Of a stretch of DNA of 64,000 bases, positions 19,136 to 28,445 are shown piece after piece; positions within the stretch are counted from its first letter, which is position 1, and each line of letters begins with the position of its first letter. This stretch comes from Sphingobacterium sp. (lineage in GTDB: Bacteria; Bacteroidota; Bacteroidia; Sphingobacteriales; Sphingobacteriaceae), in the NCBI GenBank assembly GCA_031286695.1, contig JAITTY010000007.1, positions 1-64,000 on the forward strand. The letters run 5' to 3'. A program made the position numbers and the translations under genes. The notes beneath the pieces were generated by a model, which saw nothing but the letters and a program-made list of their open reading frames with translations, was not told the DNA's origin and searched no databases.

Positions 19136-19822
19136 ATGAAACAATTCTTTTTTACTTTTCTTCTTTTTTCTTTGTGTTGGACTTTCGCGCGGGCTCAGGG
19201 CGGTGTGGATACGATACATTATCGAAAAGTTTACTATTGGGGAACAACGGGAATGGGCTTTCCGATCGGAAAAACCAAAGATATACTTTCGCCAAAGTTT
19301 TCTGGTAGTATTGGTTTGGATATCTCCCTGAAAAATCCAATGTTTTTCATATCCCCCACACTTTATACACTTTCGTTCAAGTATAAGCAGCGCTTGGTCG
19401 ATCCGAATTTTGAATATCGCATTGAAGATGCAAATACCAATTTCTACACCCTGTCATTTTCGGGGGGCATTAGGAAGCAGATGCGATTATTGAATATCTA
19501 TGGTTTTGTAGGTCCCGGTGTAGGATTGACGAGTGAGCCAAGGGCAAATGTGCTCGCGGACCAAAAGCTTATTAAGATGGAAAATAAAAATCACCTGAAT
19601 TTCTCCAGCAAAATAGGTGCAGGGGCAGATTATAAATTTAACGGCTTCTTTTTAGGGCTTGAGCTTGGTTATCTCCATAATTTTAGGAAGATACAGGATA
19701 CTCCTGTGAATATATTTACCGTCATGGTAGGATTGAAATCCGATATTACCCAAATTGGGGATAAAGTCATCAATGTCATTGGCATCGATGGTTCCATTAG
19801 CGGTAAAAAAGAGAAAAAATAG
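19136..19822 (+). CDS. Outer-membrane beta-barrel (porin-like) protein
   Basis: 228 residues. A signal peptide (MKQFFFTFLLFSLCWTFARA, probable cut before QGG) precedes alternating aromatic/glycine strands (FSGSIGLDISL, FYTLSFSGGI, IYGFVGPGVGLTS, FFLGLELGYLHNF), as in small outer-membrane barrels of Bacteroidota. A basic tail ends KKEKK instead of an aromatic residue. The specific function is unknown. Confidence 0.75.
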   Translation: MKQFFFTFLLFSLCWTFARAQGGVDTIHYRKVYYWGTTGMGFPIGKTKDILSPKFSGSIGLDISLKNPMFFISPTLYTLSFKYKQRLVDPNFEYRIEDANTNFYTLSFSGGIRKQMRLLNIYGFVGPGVGLTSEPRANVLADQKLIKMENKNHLNFSSKIGAGADYKFNGFFLGLELGYLHNFRKIQDTPVNIFTVMVGLKSDITQIGDKVINVIGIDGSISGKKEKK

Positions 19823-19827
19823 ACGGC

Positions 19828-20829
19828 TTATTTTAAGACCTGAATGGTGTCTCCAACATGTGCTTCCGCATCGCTGCCTGTTTTTTTAACTTTTTCCGTT
19901 TGTTCAACCGCTACTGCAAATGTGGACGGAATAATGCCTGCACCAAATTTGATCGCATAAAATTTGGTGAATTCTGCGCCAAAATACAATATTGCAGCCG
20001 AATAGTAGATCCACAATAACATGACAATGATAGACCCTGCAGCTCCGTAAAAGCTGGCTGTGGACGAAAGATTCAGATAGATTGAAATACCATACCGGCC
20101 TAACATGAAAAGTAAGCCTGTAAAAATGGCTCCGCCAAGCATGTCTCGAAATTTTACTTTAGCATCCGGAAGGAAAGAAAAGATAAAGCCAAATAAAATG
20201 ACAATGACCGAAAATGTGATGCCCGTATTGACCCATGAGATGAGTGCAATCGGAATAAAAGGAAAATAAGTCATGACTAAATTGGTCACAGCAACGATAA
20301 CTCCGTTGATCATGAGTGAGGCAATTAGTAAAAAACCAAGGGCGATGACGATGGAAAAAGAAATCAGTCTGTTGATGATTAATTTTAGCCATCCCTTTTT
20401 CGGTTTCGGTTTTACTTTCCAGATATTGTTTATTGAGTCCTGTATATCAACGAATAAGGTTGTGGAGGATAGAATCAATGTAACGATACCTATCGTGATC
20501 CCCATATTAGATTTATTTTCGAAAGTTATCTTCTGAAGATAGGACTGGATTTGTGTGGTCACATCCTGACCAAAAAGAACCATGACTTCCTCCAGCACCT
20601 GATCTTGCGCTGAAGATCCACTTTGAAGATGTTCTCCATAGAAAAATCCAATACACCAGATAACAATCATAAGAAGTGGGCCGATGGAGAAGACGGTATA
20701 ATAAGCCAATGAAGCACTCTTCTTCATACATTTGTCATCATTGAATCCATTAAAGGCATCAACTAAGACATGCCAAACGTTTTTCCAGTAGGCGAGTGTA
20801 AATAAATCTCGTAATGTAACGTGCTTCAT
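19828..20829 (-). CDS. YihY/BrkB family inner-membrane protein
   Basis: 333 residues with about six hydrophobic segments. The family signature is present: KKSASLAYYTVFSIGPLLMI near the N-terminus, a segment ending SFSIVIALGFLLI in the middle, and GAAGSIIVMLLWIYYSAAILYFGAEFTKFYA toward the C-terminus. The biochemical role is unsettled; the old ribonuclease BN label is not supported. It follows the acyl-CoA synthetase gene by 35 bases, probably in one transcript. Confidence 0.87.
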   Translation of the reverse strand: MKHVTLRDLFTLAYWKNVWHVLVDAFNGFNDDKCMKKSASLAYYTVFSIGPLLMIVIWCIGFFYGEHLQSGSSAQDQVLEEVMVLFGQDVTTQIQSYLQKITFENKSNMGITIGIVTLILSSTTLFVDIQDSINNIWKVKPKPKKGWLKLIINRLISFSIVIALGFLLIASLMINGVIVAVTNLVMTYFPFIPIALISWVNTGITFSVIVILFGFIFSFLPDAKVKFRDMLGGAIFTGLLFMLGRYGISIYLNLSSTASFYGAAGSIIVMLLWIYYSAAILYFGAEFTKFYAIKFGAGIIPSTFAVAVEQTEKVKKTGSDAEAHVGDTIQVLK

Positions 20830-20864
20830 AATAAGATGATCAGCTCCAATAATCGTGCAAATTG

Positions 20865-22631
20865 TTACTCTTGGTTTTGTTCCTGATACAATTTGTCGAT
20901 TGCGGCTTCGTTCTCTTTTAAAATAATTTTTCGTTTTAGACTCAATTTTGGTGTCAATTGACCGTCATTGATTGTCCATTCCTTTGGAAGAAGAATAAAT
21001 TTCTTGACAATTTCCCAATGTCCAAAGTTAGTAGATAATCGGTTAATTTCTTCTTGATATTTTTGGATTACTTCCGGATTTTTGGTGATTTCTTCGTTTG
21101 AACCACTGGTAATACCTTTTTGGTTTGCCCATTTGGATAGCACATCAAATGCGGGAACAATCAAGGCTCCGGGAAATTTTCTATTTTCTCCAAAAACCAT
21201 GACTTGTCCGATTAATGTAGACTCCATGAGTTTGTTTTCAATGGATTGGGGCGCGATATATTTACCACCTGCAGTCTTAAACATTTCCTTTTTTCGATCG
21301 GTTATTTTTAGGAAACCATCGGACGTAATTTCTCCAATATCGCCTGTCTTGAAAAAACCATTATCGTCAAAAGCTTCTTTCGTGGCTTCTTCATTTTTAT
21401 AATAGCCTGTCGTGATACTAGGGCCCTTGACAAGAATCTCACCATCTGAAGCAATTTTAACTTCTAAGTTTTTCAGGGGTTTGCCTACAGTCCCAAATTT
21501 CAATCCATTGGGTAAGTAGGAGTTTACAGCAATAACCGGAGATGTTTCAGTCAGGCCGTACCCCTCAAGTACTTTAAGTCCAGCGGCCCAGAATACACGC
21601 GCTAAACGCTCTTGAAGAGCTGCTCCACCGGATACAATGATCTTAATATTTCCGCCGAGAGCTTCTTGCCATTTCGAAAATATCAGTTTTCTAGCGATCG
21701 CAAGTTTGAGCTTATAAAGCGGTCCATTATGCTCTGGTTCTTGAAATTTCAAACCAAGATCAACAGCCCAGAAGAAAATTTTCTTTTTTAATCCAGTTAA
21801 GGCTTTCCCTTTTTCAATAATCTTATCGTATACTTTTTCCAGGACACGGGGTACGGTGGTGAATACATCCGGTTTGACATCGTTGATATCGGCAACAACA
21901 TTGTCTAAGGTCTCGGAAAAATAGATCTGGATTCCTTTCGAATAGTACATATATACCACCATGCGTTCAAAAATATGGCATAGCGGAAGAAAGCTAAGTG
22001 CTGTTTTGAAATCCGATCGGATGAGATGATTGCATGCCAAGACGTTGCTGTATACGTTTTTGTGGGACAGGTATACGCCTTTAGGTCGTCCTGTGGTACC
22101 TGAAGTGTAGATCAGTGTCAATAGATCATCTTCTGTAACAGCCTCTCGAAGTGGAGCCAGGTCGGTTGTGTCATCTTTTGCTGTTTCGATGAATGTTTTT
22201 AGCTGCGTATAATTTTCAATGGCATCAAATGTATACAGTTGTGGGTGTATACCGTGCTCCTTGATGGCTTGTTCAATACGGTCAGTCAATTCTCTGTTGC
22301 TTACAAAGAGTACATTGACATCCGAGTCATTTACAATAAACGAAAGATCCTGTGCGGATAAAGTGGGATAGAGGGGAACAGTTGCAAGACCGATTTGATT
22401 GCAGGCAAAATCAACTAAATTCCACTCGGGTCTATTGCCGGACATGATTCCTACCCGATCACCTTTTTTGAGCCCTAGTTTCAGTAACGCCCTGCTTAAG
22501 GTGTCAATTGCGTCGGTGTATTCTTTGGTAGAATAGGTCTTCCACTTGCCATTTCCATCTCGCCCTGCCACCATGATGTCCTTTGCGTATTTTTCTTTAT
22601 ATAAGGTTATAAAGTCAAAAATTCTGCCCAT
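20865..22631 (-). CDS. Long-chain acyl-CoA synthetase (AMP-forming)
   Basis: 588 residues. It would activate a fatty acid with ATP to acyl-AMP and then acyl-CoA. The AMP-binding loop is LIYTSGTTGRPKGV, GYGLTETSPVI is the A5-type motif, and FKTGDIGEITSDGFLKITDRKKEMFKTAGGKYIAP, split across this region, contains the hinge and the conserved lysine area. The family is ANL, FadD15/Faa-like. The ATG starts directly at the domain, with no signal peptide. Confidence 0.92.
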   Translation of the reverse strand: MGRIFDFITLYKEKYAKDIMVAGRDGNGKWKTYSTKEYTDAIDTLSRALLKLGLKKGDRVGIMSGNRPEWNLVDFACNQIGLATVPLYPTLSAQDLSFIVNDSDVNVLFVSNRELTDRIEQAIKEHGIHPQLYTFDAIENYTQLKTFIETAKDDTTDLAPLREAVTEDDLLTLIYTSGTTGRPKGVYLSHKNVYSNVLACNHLIRSDFKTALSFLPLCHIFERMVVYMYYSKGIQIYFSETLDNVVADINDVKPDVFTTVPRVLEKVYDKIIEKGKALTGLKKKIFFWAVDLGLKFQEPEHNGPLYKLKLAIARKLIFSKWQEALGGNIKIIVSGGAALQERLARVFWAAGLKVLEGYGLTETSPVIAVNSYLPNGLKFGTVGKPLKNLEVKIASDGEILVKGPSITTGYYKNEEATKEAFDDNGFFKTGDIGEITSDGFLKITDRKKEMFKTAGGKYIAPQSIENKLMESTLIGQVMVFGENRKFPGALIVPAFDVLSKWANQKGITSGSNEEITKNPEVIQKYQEEINRLSTNFGHWEIVKKFILLPKEWTINDGQLTPKLSLKRKIILKENEAAIDKLYQEQNQE

Positions 22632-22827
22632 ATCACTTGAGTTTATTTGGTTACTACTACATGCTGTATTGACCTAAATATACAGAAATAAAGTTGGATA
22701 ATTTGGGATTATTGTCATAACAAATTAAACATTGTTTCGTTATAGCTGTAATGGTTATTTACCCTAGTGAAAAGGTCCTTCGTAGGGGAAGTTCCGGTAA
22801 ATAGTTTTTATGTGCACTGCAATTATA

Positions 22828-22858
22828 TTGCATATAAAAAGCAATTTATCTATGTTTG
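22828..22858 (+). promoter_or_regulatory. Promoter of the barrel protein at 22894
   Basis: TTG (22828-22830), 20 bases, TATGTTTG (22851-22858). The predicted start near 22865 gives a leader of about 29 bases. Confidence 0.72.
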
Positions 22859-22893
22859 GAAAAATGTAAAGCAAAAAAAAGCGTACGATTTTT

Positions 22894-23394
22894 ATGAAAA
22901 AAATATTTTTGGCTGTCGGTGGAATGCTGATGTTTGGAGCATTATCCAATAGAGCTATGGCTCAGTTGGACAATAGGGGTGCTATTGGTGGACGATTCGG
23001 GTCTGCTCAGGGAATTACATATCGTCACACGCTTAACTCGGACCACGCATTGGAAGCTATTATGAGTATTCAGAGTAATTCTGATTTTCGCCGTTTCCGC
23101 GTTGTGGGCTTATATGAAATCTATAAACCATTGACTGCTGGGTTTAATTGGTATTATGGTTTTGGTGGTAGTATCGGTTCTTATAAGGAGAAAGACAAAA
23201 TTATCGATGGTCAGCGTCATTCATTTGATTCACAGCTTAATCTAAGTATTGACGGTATCGTAGGTATTGAATATAATATTCCGCAGGCACCGTTTCAAAT
23301 CTCATTGGATGTAAAACCTTATTTCGATTTTCTAAACGAATCCAGTATCAAATTATTTGATCCGATCGGTTTTTCGGTAAGATATAAATTTTAA
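22894..23394 (+). CDS. Small outer-membrane beta-barrel protein
   Basis: 166 residues. A signal peptide ends near AMAQ (residue 24) and the mature part is rich in strands (AIGGRFGSAQGITYRH, FNWYYGFGGSIGSY, DGIVGIEYNIPQAPFQISLDVKPY), ending with RYKF, a terminal aromatic typical of outer-membrane insertion signals. It resembles the protein at 59969-60442 in length, strand order and the segment GIEYNIPQAPFQISLDVKP versus GLEFKIPVAPIAFHADWKP. Function unknown. Confidence 0.78.
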   Translation: MKKIFLAVGGMLMFGALSNRAMAQLDNRGAIGGRFGSAQGITYRHTLNSDHALEAIMSIQSNSDFRRFRVVGLYEIYKPLTAGFNWYYGFGGSIGSYKEKDKIIDGQRHSFDSQLNLSIDGIVGIEYNIPQAPFQISLDVKPYFDFLNESSIKLFDPIGFSVRYKF

Positions 23395-23428
23395 AAAAGA
23401 ATAGCGGGATTTCCCGCTATTCTTTTTT
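23393..23428 (+). terminator. Bidirectional intrinsic terminator
   Basis: Stem AAAAAAGAATAGCGGG / CCCGCTATTCTTTTTT with a 4-base loop, shared by the barrel gene (plus) and the M61 peptidase gene (minus). Confidence 0.88.
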
Positions 23429-23446
23429 AATGACAATACTTTCGTG

Positions 23447-25192
23447 TTAAGCCATCCAGATTTTACCTAGCAATTCCTGTAGAAAAGTTTGTTCTTTGAG
23501 CGGACGGATTTCGTATATCTTTTTATTGCTCTTTCTGATTTGAACAGGGATTTCTCGCACTAAACCATCTCTTGCCACGAGGAAGTTTAATGTTTCCCCC
23601 TCTTTGGCATGTTGAACAATGAAATCAATTTCCTTGTCTTTAACATCGAGCCTGTTATTATTAATGGCAATCAGTTCATCTTTTACACTTAATCCGGCAT
23701 CATATGCACCAGAATCTTTTTCCACTGTCGCTACCGAAATTAACCCATCCACTTTGTTGGTTGTAATGCCGAGTGTCAACGTGTTGTTATCAACATTGGT
23801 ATCAACAATTTCATAACCAACGAGATTAAAATAATCGTTGTATTCCAGTTCTCCGTCCTGATGAGCAGCATTGAAAATATCGTCCAGCGAAGTGCCTGCG
23901 ATACGTTCAGCAAGGCTTCTCAATTCGTTTTCTTCAAATCCACGATCAAGTTTTAGGTAGAACTCCTCATAAGCTTCGCGGATAACATCGTCCAATTTTA
24001 GTCTACCTTCTGTAGCGGCAATAATTTTAATATCCAACAATGCTGTTAGCATTGCCCCTTTGTTGTAATAGGAAATTCCTGAATTCATCGAATTTTCATC
24101 AGGCCTATAATATTTAATCCAGGTATCGAAACTTGAGGCGGCGGCAGACTGTATCGCATGCCCCGGGCGGTTTAATACAATGTTGAAATCGTTAGCTAGC
24201 AAAGCGAGGTACTCTTTTTCATCATAGAATCCACAGCGTTTAATAATTAAATTATCATAGTACGAAGTAAATCCTTCCATGATCCAGAGGCCTGTGGTAT
24301 AGTTTTCGGCATCGTAATTAAATGGTCCTAATGCTTTTGGACGTAAGCGTTTCACATTCCATAGGTGAAAATACTCATGTGCAACGAGACTTAAATAGTT
24401 TTTGTAGCTTGTTTCATTTAGATACGCATTTCTCGAGGCTCCCAATACTGTTGAATTGAGATGTTCTAGACCTCCACCTCCAGATTGGTAGTTGTGGGTA
24501 ATAATGACATATCGCTCATTGGGGTTCGAGCCCCAGATGCGGGTTTCCTCTTCGACGATACGCGTGATATCTTTCGTCAGGCGTTCTTTATCATAGCTTC
24601 CACCTCCGACCATGGCGCATTCATGTTCGACACCGGCAGCCTGGAATTTCCAGACATCCTGATTACCAGCTTCGATGGGCGTATCGTATAATACGTCAAA
24701 ATTTGGCGCATAAAACTTACGTTCTTCAATTTGTTCGAGTCCAGTTGATATACTTGCCCAAGAATCTTTTAGTGCTATGCTGATCGTCGAAGGATTGTCT
24801 ATACGGCCATCGATATGAAAGAAAGTTGCCGTAGGCACAATAAAAGCATGGTCACTATCGAAAAAGTTGGTGCGCACAGAAACTTCAAAACCGTATACTG
24901 CGTAGATGACTTCGATCTGATCCAAAGATTCTGTGGGTATTCGCCAGGTGTTCTTTGAAATTTTCTGATAGGCAATCATATTTCCCGTTTTGTCAAATGA
25001 TCGGAATCGTTCTACGTTTTTAGCATATTCACGAATTAAATAAGATCCAGGAGACCAGACCGGCATTTTTAGATCGACATAAGGCTGGTTGAGCTTTGTA
25101 ATGCTCATTTTTACTTCGATATAATGAGCTTGTGCTTCTGAAAATGATACCTCAAAATGTATTTCGGGTATGTTGAAATGGTCACTGTCCAT
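23447..25192 (-). CDS. M61 family metallopeptidase with PDZ domain
   Basis: 581 residues. An N-terminal beta domain is followed by the peptidase with zinc motif HEYFH (272-276) inside AHEYFHLWNVKRLRP and the third ligand in WIMEGFTSYY (E306). A PDZ-like domain occupies about 470-555 (VATVEKDSGAYDAGLSVKDE). Family members are glycyl/alanyl aminopeptidases. No signal peptide is visible, so a cytoplasmic place is likely. A full consensus promoter lies upstream at 25218-25248. Confidence 0.92.
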   Translation of the reverse strand: MDSDHFNIPEIHFEVSFSEAQAHYIEVKMSITKLNQPYVDLKMPVWSPGSYLIREYAKNVERFRSFDKTGNMIAYQKISKNTWRIPTESLDQIEVIYAVYGFEVSVRTNFFDSDHAFIVPTATFFHIDGRIDNPSTISIALKDSWASISTGLEQIEERKFYAPNFDVLYDTPIEAGNQDVWKFQAAGVEHECAMVGGGSYDKERLTKDITRIVEEETRIWGSNPNERYVIITHNYQSGGGGLEHLNSTVLGASRNAYLNETSYKNYLSLVAHEYFHLWNVKRLRPKALGPFNYDAENYTTGLWIMEGFTSYYDNLIIKRCGFYDEKEYLALLANDFNIVLNRPGHAIQSAAASSFDTWIKYYRPDENSMNSGISYYNKGAMLTALLDIKIIAATEGRLKLDDVIREAYEEFYLKLDRGFEENELRSLAERIAGTSLDDIFNAAHQDGELEYNDYFNLVGYEIVDTNVDNNTLTLGITTNKVDGLISVATVEKDSGAYDAGLSVKDELIAINNNRLDVKDKEIDFIVQHAKEGETLNFLVARDGLVREIPVQIRKSNKKIYEIRPLKEQTFLQELLGKIWMA

Positions 25193-25217
25193 GAAAGATG
25201 ATTTTAGTATGAGCTTA

Positions 25218-25248
25218 CAAAATTAAAAGTATCGTACGCTTAACCAAA
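25218..25248 (-). promoter_or_regulatory. Promoter of the M61 peptidase gene
   Basis: On the minus strand TTTG (25245-25248), 19 bases, TAATTTTG (25218-25225), about 19 bases from the likely start of transcription to the ATG. Confidence 0.68.
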
Positions 25249-25281
25249 CAAAAAAATAGATTGTTGGTTCTACAATTATGA

Positions 25282-25343
25282 ATCAGCTTGCTCCTGTCAT
25301 CGTTCTTTTAGTAGAAAAAGAACGATGACAGGAGCAAGCTGAT
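25282..25343. repeat. 28-bp perfect inverted repeat with 6-base loop
   Basis: Arms 25282-25309 and 25316-25343 are exact reverse complements; the left arm begins ATCAGCTTGCTCCTGTCATC and the loop is AGTAGA. It lies between the promoters of two divergent genes, outside both predicted transcripts, so it is not an ordinary terminator of either. The rest of the 336-base gap holds the two promoter regions and no ORF. Confidence 0.9.
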
Positions 25344-25481
25344 AGTACCCTCCAATATACATAAATTTATTTAAGAAATGAGGTATAAATCGATGGCAAA
25401 ATTGCTGCTTTGGATGAAATGCCGGTTTTAATTGGGCTGGGGAGGTGAAGCAAAAAATCTGTTTTTTATCAGAATTTTTGC

Positions 25482-25489
25482 TAAGTTTG
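25482..25489 (+). promoter_or_regulatory. Possible promoter of the GlcNAc kinase-like gene (-7 element)
   Basis: TAAGTTTG matches TAnnTTTG, 39 bases before the ATG. No convincing TTG upstream. Confidence 0.4.
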
Positions 25490-25528
25490 ATACAGTAGTT
25501 TATAGGGGGAAAATAATCAAGAATTTGT

Positions 25529-26395
25529 ATGATCTTAGTTGTTGATAGCGGCTCTTCAAAGTCGGATTGGAAGTTGGAATTGCCAGATAGTGCGCCTATC
25601 TCATTCAGTACAAATGGACTCAATCCTTTTTTTGTGAATGAAAAGGAAATCACACGTGTTATTAAGGAGATACCCGAAATTATTCCCTACGCCGATGAAG
25701 TTACTGAGTTGTATTTTTTTGGCGCTGGATGCATTACACCCGATCGTCGGGAAATGGTTTCAAATGCATTGACGCCCTTATTCGAAAACGCTTACATTTC
25801 TGTTGAGAATGATCTTTTTGGTAGTGCCTTAGCAACCTGTGGTAATAAAAAAGGTTATGTAGCGACATTAGGGACAGGGTCTGATTTGAGTTTTTTTGAC
25901 GGGGAGGAGCTGATGCCTTCGCATAATGGAAATGGCTATGTATTAGGTGATGAGGGGTCGGGGGCATATTTTGGAAAAAATCTGGTCAGGCTTTTCTTAT
26001 ATGGCCGTATGCCGAAAGATCTGAACGAAAAATTTGCGAACAAATACAGAATCAATAAAGAGATTGTCATCAAAAATGTTTATCAAAAAGAACGTCCAAA
26101 TGCTTTCTTAGCATCTTTTGCGCCGTTCATGTCCGATAATATCACCCATCCTTTTATTATTGATCTGGTAAAGAGTGGATTTGAAGAATTTGTTCAAGCT
26201 TCGATTTTGACCTATCCAGACTATAATAAATATGCATGTCACTTTGTGGGTTCTATTGCGTATAGTTTTGATTTAATTTTACGGGAAGTGTGTGAAACAC
26301 ATCAGATACAGGTAGGGACCATTTTAAAATCTCCGATCAACGAGCTTTTTGATGCGGTACTTGAAAGAGAGAGTAATTCATTGTTAAGTCTTTAA
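25529..26395 (+). CDS. N-acetylglucosamine kinase-like BadF/BadG family ATPase
   Basis: 288 residues with an ASKHA (actin-like) ATPase fold. The phosphate-1 motif is VVDSGSSKSDW at residues 4-14; FGAGC, TLGTGSDLSFF and VLGDEGSGAYFGKNLVR match the phosphate-2 and adenosine parts of the BadF/BadG/BcrA and GlcNAc-kinase group. Members phosphorylate GlcNAc or related amino sugars recovered from peptidoglycan. The glutathione peroxidase gene follows after 11 bases, probably on one transcript. Confidence 0.82.
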   Translation: MILVVDSGSSKSDWKLELPDSAPISFSTNGLNPFFVNEKEITRVIKEIPEIIPYADEVTELYFFGAGCITPDRREMVSNALTPLFENAYISVENDLFGSALATCGNKKGYVATLGTGSDLSFFDGEELMPSHNGNGYVLGDEGSGAYFGKNLVRLFLYGRMPKDLNEKFANKYRINKEIVIKNVYQKERPNAFLASFAPFMSDNITHPFIIDLVKSGFEEFVQASILTYPDYNKYACHFVGSIAYSFDLILREVCETHQIQVGTILKSPINELFDAVLERESNSLLSL

Positions 26396-26406
26396 AATAA
26401 TTAAAT

Positions 26407-26931
26407 ATGATTATTGCAACTATTATGGTGTATATGTCAATGTTATTTGGCAATCCCAACTTTTATGATTTTAAGTTTACGACACTTGAAGGGCAAGAAG
26501 TGAAAATGTCCGATTTCAAGGGAAAGAAAATATTGATCGTGAATACAGCCTCGAAATGCGGTTTTACAAAACAGTACAAAGATCTGGAGGAATTGCACAA
26601 AACCTATGGCAATAAGCTCGTCATTATTGGCTTTCCGGCAAATAATTTTGGACAACAGGAACCGGGGTCAAATGCGCAGATTCAAGAGTTTTGTGAACAA
26701 AATTATGGTGTTGATTTTCTAATGGCCGAAAAGGTCGATGTAAAAGGAGATCAAATTTCACCCTTGTTTAAGTATTTGACCGCTCAGGAGAATCCAGATT
26801 TTAAAGGTGAGATCAAATGGAACTTTGAAAAGTTTTTGATCGATGAGAACGGTAAACTTGTCCATCGCTTCCGTTCAGCGACAAATCCGCTGGATCCGGC
26901 TATTGTAAACTGGGTAGAAAACAAGAAATAG
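26407..26931 (+). CDS. Glutathione peroxidase family protein (thiol peroxidase)
   Basis: 174 residues. The peroxidatic cysteine is C51 in NTASKCGFT, followed by FPANNFGQQEPG with the catalytic Gln and IKWNFEKFLID with the Trp and Asn. Selenocysteine is replaced by Cys, as in most bacterial members, which commonly use thioredoxin. The first 15 residues are hydrophobic but short; whether they export the protein is unclear. Confidence 0.9.
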   Translation: MIIATIMVYMSMLFGNPNFYDFKFTTLEGQEVKMSDFKGKKILIVNTASKCGFTKQYKDLEELHKTYGNKLVIIGFPANNFGQQEPGSNAQIQEFCEQNYGVDFLMAEKVDVKGDQISPLFKYLTAQENPDFKGEIKWNFEKFLIDENGKLVHRFRSATNPLDPAIVNWVENKK

Positions 26932-26946
26932 TAAAAATAATAAAAT

Positions 26947-26975
26947 AAAAAAGCTGCAAAATCTGCAGCTTTTTT
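26947..26975 (+). terminator. Intrinsic terminator after the glutathione peroxidase gene
   Basis: A 12-bp stem AAAAAAGCTGCA / TGCAGCTTTTTT with a 5-base loop, 15 bases after the stop. Confidence 0.88.
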
Positions 26976-27084
26976 ATTTTGTTTATTGTCCAGTCGATCC
27001 GAGGGCCTCTGGTTTCCCCATAAAGCTTAGCGACAAGGTTATAGTTTATGGGGTGGCTTTCGTTTATTTGATGTAAACTGTTGC

Positions 27085-28221
27085 CTATTTGATGTATGCA
27101 TCGTACAAGGCTACTATACAGTCTTTGAGCAAAGGATTGAAGTCATCGCTGTCAGGAATATTGCAGCCGTTTGTGATGACAATAAAGCCATATTTCTTTG
27201 CAGGGTTGAAAAACAGAGCGCTATAAAGTCCATATGCCGAACCGGTATGTCCTGTCAGAGTAACGCCGGGGACAATTTTTGCATTGTTCATAATCGCTAA
27301 TCCATAGCCCGATTCTTTATTCACAGCTGTCTGCATAATCTTCGCATACTTTTTAGGAATGATGTTTTCCCCCTGACTATGGCCGTAATTCATATGCATC
27401 ATCATGTATTTAGCTAAATCTAAGGCAGATATTTTCATTCCACCTGTCGGAGAAAGTACAGGAGTGCTATATCCCAGGATGTACTGATTGAGTTCTTCCC
27501 GACGTGGATTATAGGCACTCGGCTCTTCATGGGGATTTCCCTTTTCATCAAAGGCATATAAGGGAACCAATCTTTTCTGATCCAAGGAGTCTATGCAGTA
27601 ACCACCATATAGATTGAGCGGTTTGAGGATATGGTTAACAATATAGCTGTCGACACGTGTATTGGTCAGTTTCTCTAGAACCGCTCCTGCCATATTAAAA
27701 TTGAGGTTACAATATTGGTATTGTGTGCCGGGTTCATAAAGGTTGTAGGAATCTTTCCAATTTGGGTTCTTGGATGGATTGATTACATCTAAGTTGAAAT
27801 AACCGTTTTTATCATTGACGCTGGACGTATGGGAAAGGATCATGCGGACTGTGATTTTTTTGTCTGGGAAATTAGGATTTCTGATTGGAAACCCAATCAG
27901 ATCGCCAAAGTCGTCATCTAGTTTGCATCGGCCATCTGCTATTAATTGCATGAATGATGTTGCGGTGAATGACTTTGAAATCGAAGCAATTCTAAAGAGG
28001 TCATTTTCTCCGAGAGCTGTTTTGGTTTCCAAATTTTTGTAACCATAATTTTTGTGATATTCAATTTTATTGTTTTTGACGACGACCACACTGAGCCCTA
28101 CGGCATTATACCGACGCATAATTGCTGTGAGATCATGGTCGACCTGTATCTGCTGGCCCAGCAAAAATGTGGGAAAGAATAAAAAAATAAAAGCGGAGAG
28201 TAGGAGCTTATGCGTTCTCAT
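27085..28221 (-). CDS. Exported serine hydrolase of the beta-lactamase/PBP (class C-like) family
   Basis: 378 residues with a signal peptide (about 1-22, cut near LLGQQ). The serine motif SISK is at 80-83, YCN at 170-172 and the third motif HTGS near 341. These fit serine beta-lactamase-like hydrolases of the S12 group, which include D-aminopeptidases, esterases and class C-like proteins. Whether it cleaves beta-lactams cannot be judged. Periplasmic location is expected. Confidence 0.87.
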   Translation of the reverse strand: MRTHKLLLSAFIFLFFPTFLLGQQIQVDHDLTAIMRRYNAVGLSVVVVKNNKIEYHKNYGYKNLETKTALGENDLFRIASISKSFTATSFMQLIADGRCKLDDDFGDLIGFPIRNPNFPDKKITVRMILSHTSSVNDKNGYFNLDVINPSKNPNWKDSYNLYEPGTQYQYCNLNFNMAGAVLEKLTNTRVDSYIVNHILKPLNLYGGYCIDSLDQKRLVPLYAFDEKGNPHEEPSAYNPRREELNQYILGYSTPVLSPTGGMKISALDLAKYMMMHMNYGHSQGENIIPKKYAKIMQTAVNKESGYGLAIMNNAKIVPGVTLTGHTGSAYGLYSALFFNPAKKYGFIVITNGCNIPDSDDFNPLLKDCIVALYDAYIK

Positions 28222-28373
28222 TGAATTGATTAGTTGGTATGTTAGTTATGGTATAAATGTAAGGAAATCCTGATGATTAATAGATATAGTTACAATGATT
28301 CAGCTAGATATCATAGTTGCTATGCGGCTGAATAATTCATTTAATATAGCAATAAACTATTTTTATTTAAAAC

Positions 28374-28406
28374 TATTCTAAACAATAGAATAATATCGTA
28401 TGTTTG
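28374..28406 (+). promoter_or_regulatory. Promoter with operator-like dyad before the TonB-dependent receptor
   Basis: The -7 box TATGTTTG is at 28399-28406, without a TTG at the usual upstream distance. Instead a perfect dyad TATTCTA AACAA TAGAATA occupies 28374-28392, where the -33 element would lie. This fits a regulated promoter; the regulator is not known. Confidence 0.5.
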
Positions 28407-28445
28407 CGCCGACAAATAATTTTTACGAACTCACAATTTATTAAC

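Noticed and set aside
25297..25653. 118-residue minus-strand ORF across the inverted repeat
   Set aside because: It runs antisense into the clear GlcNAc kinase-like gene and through a palindrome; it has no family-like features.
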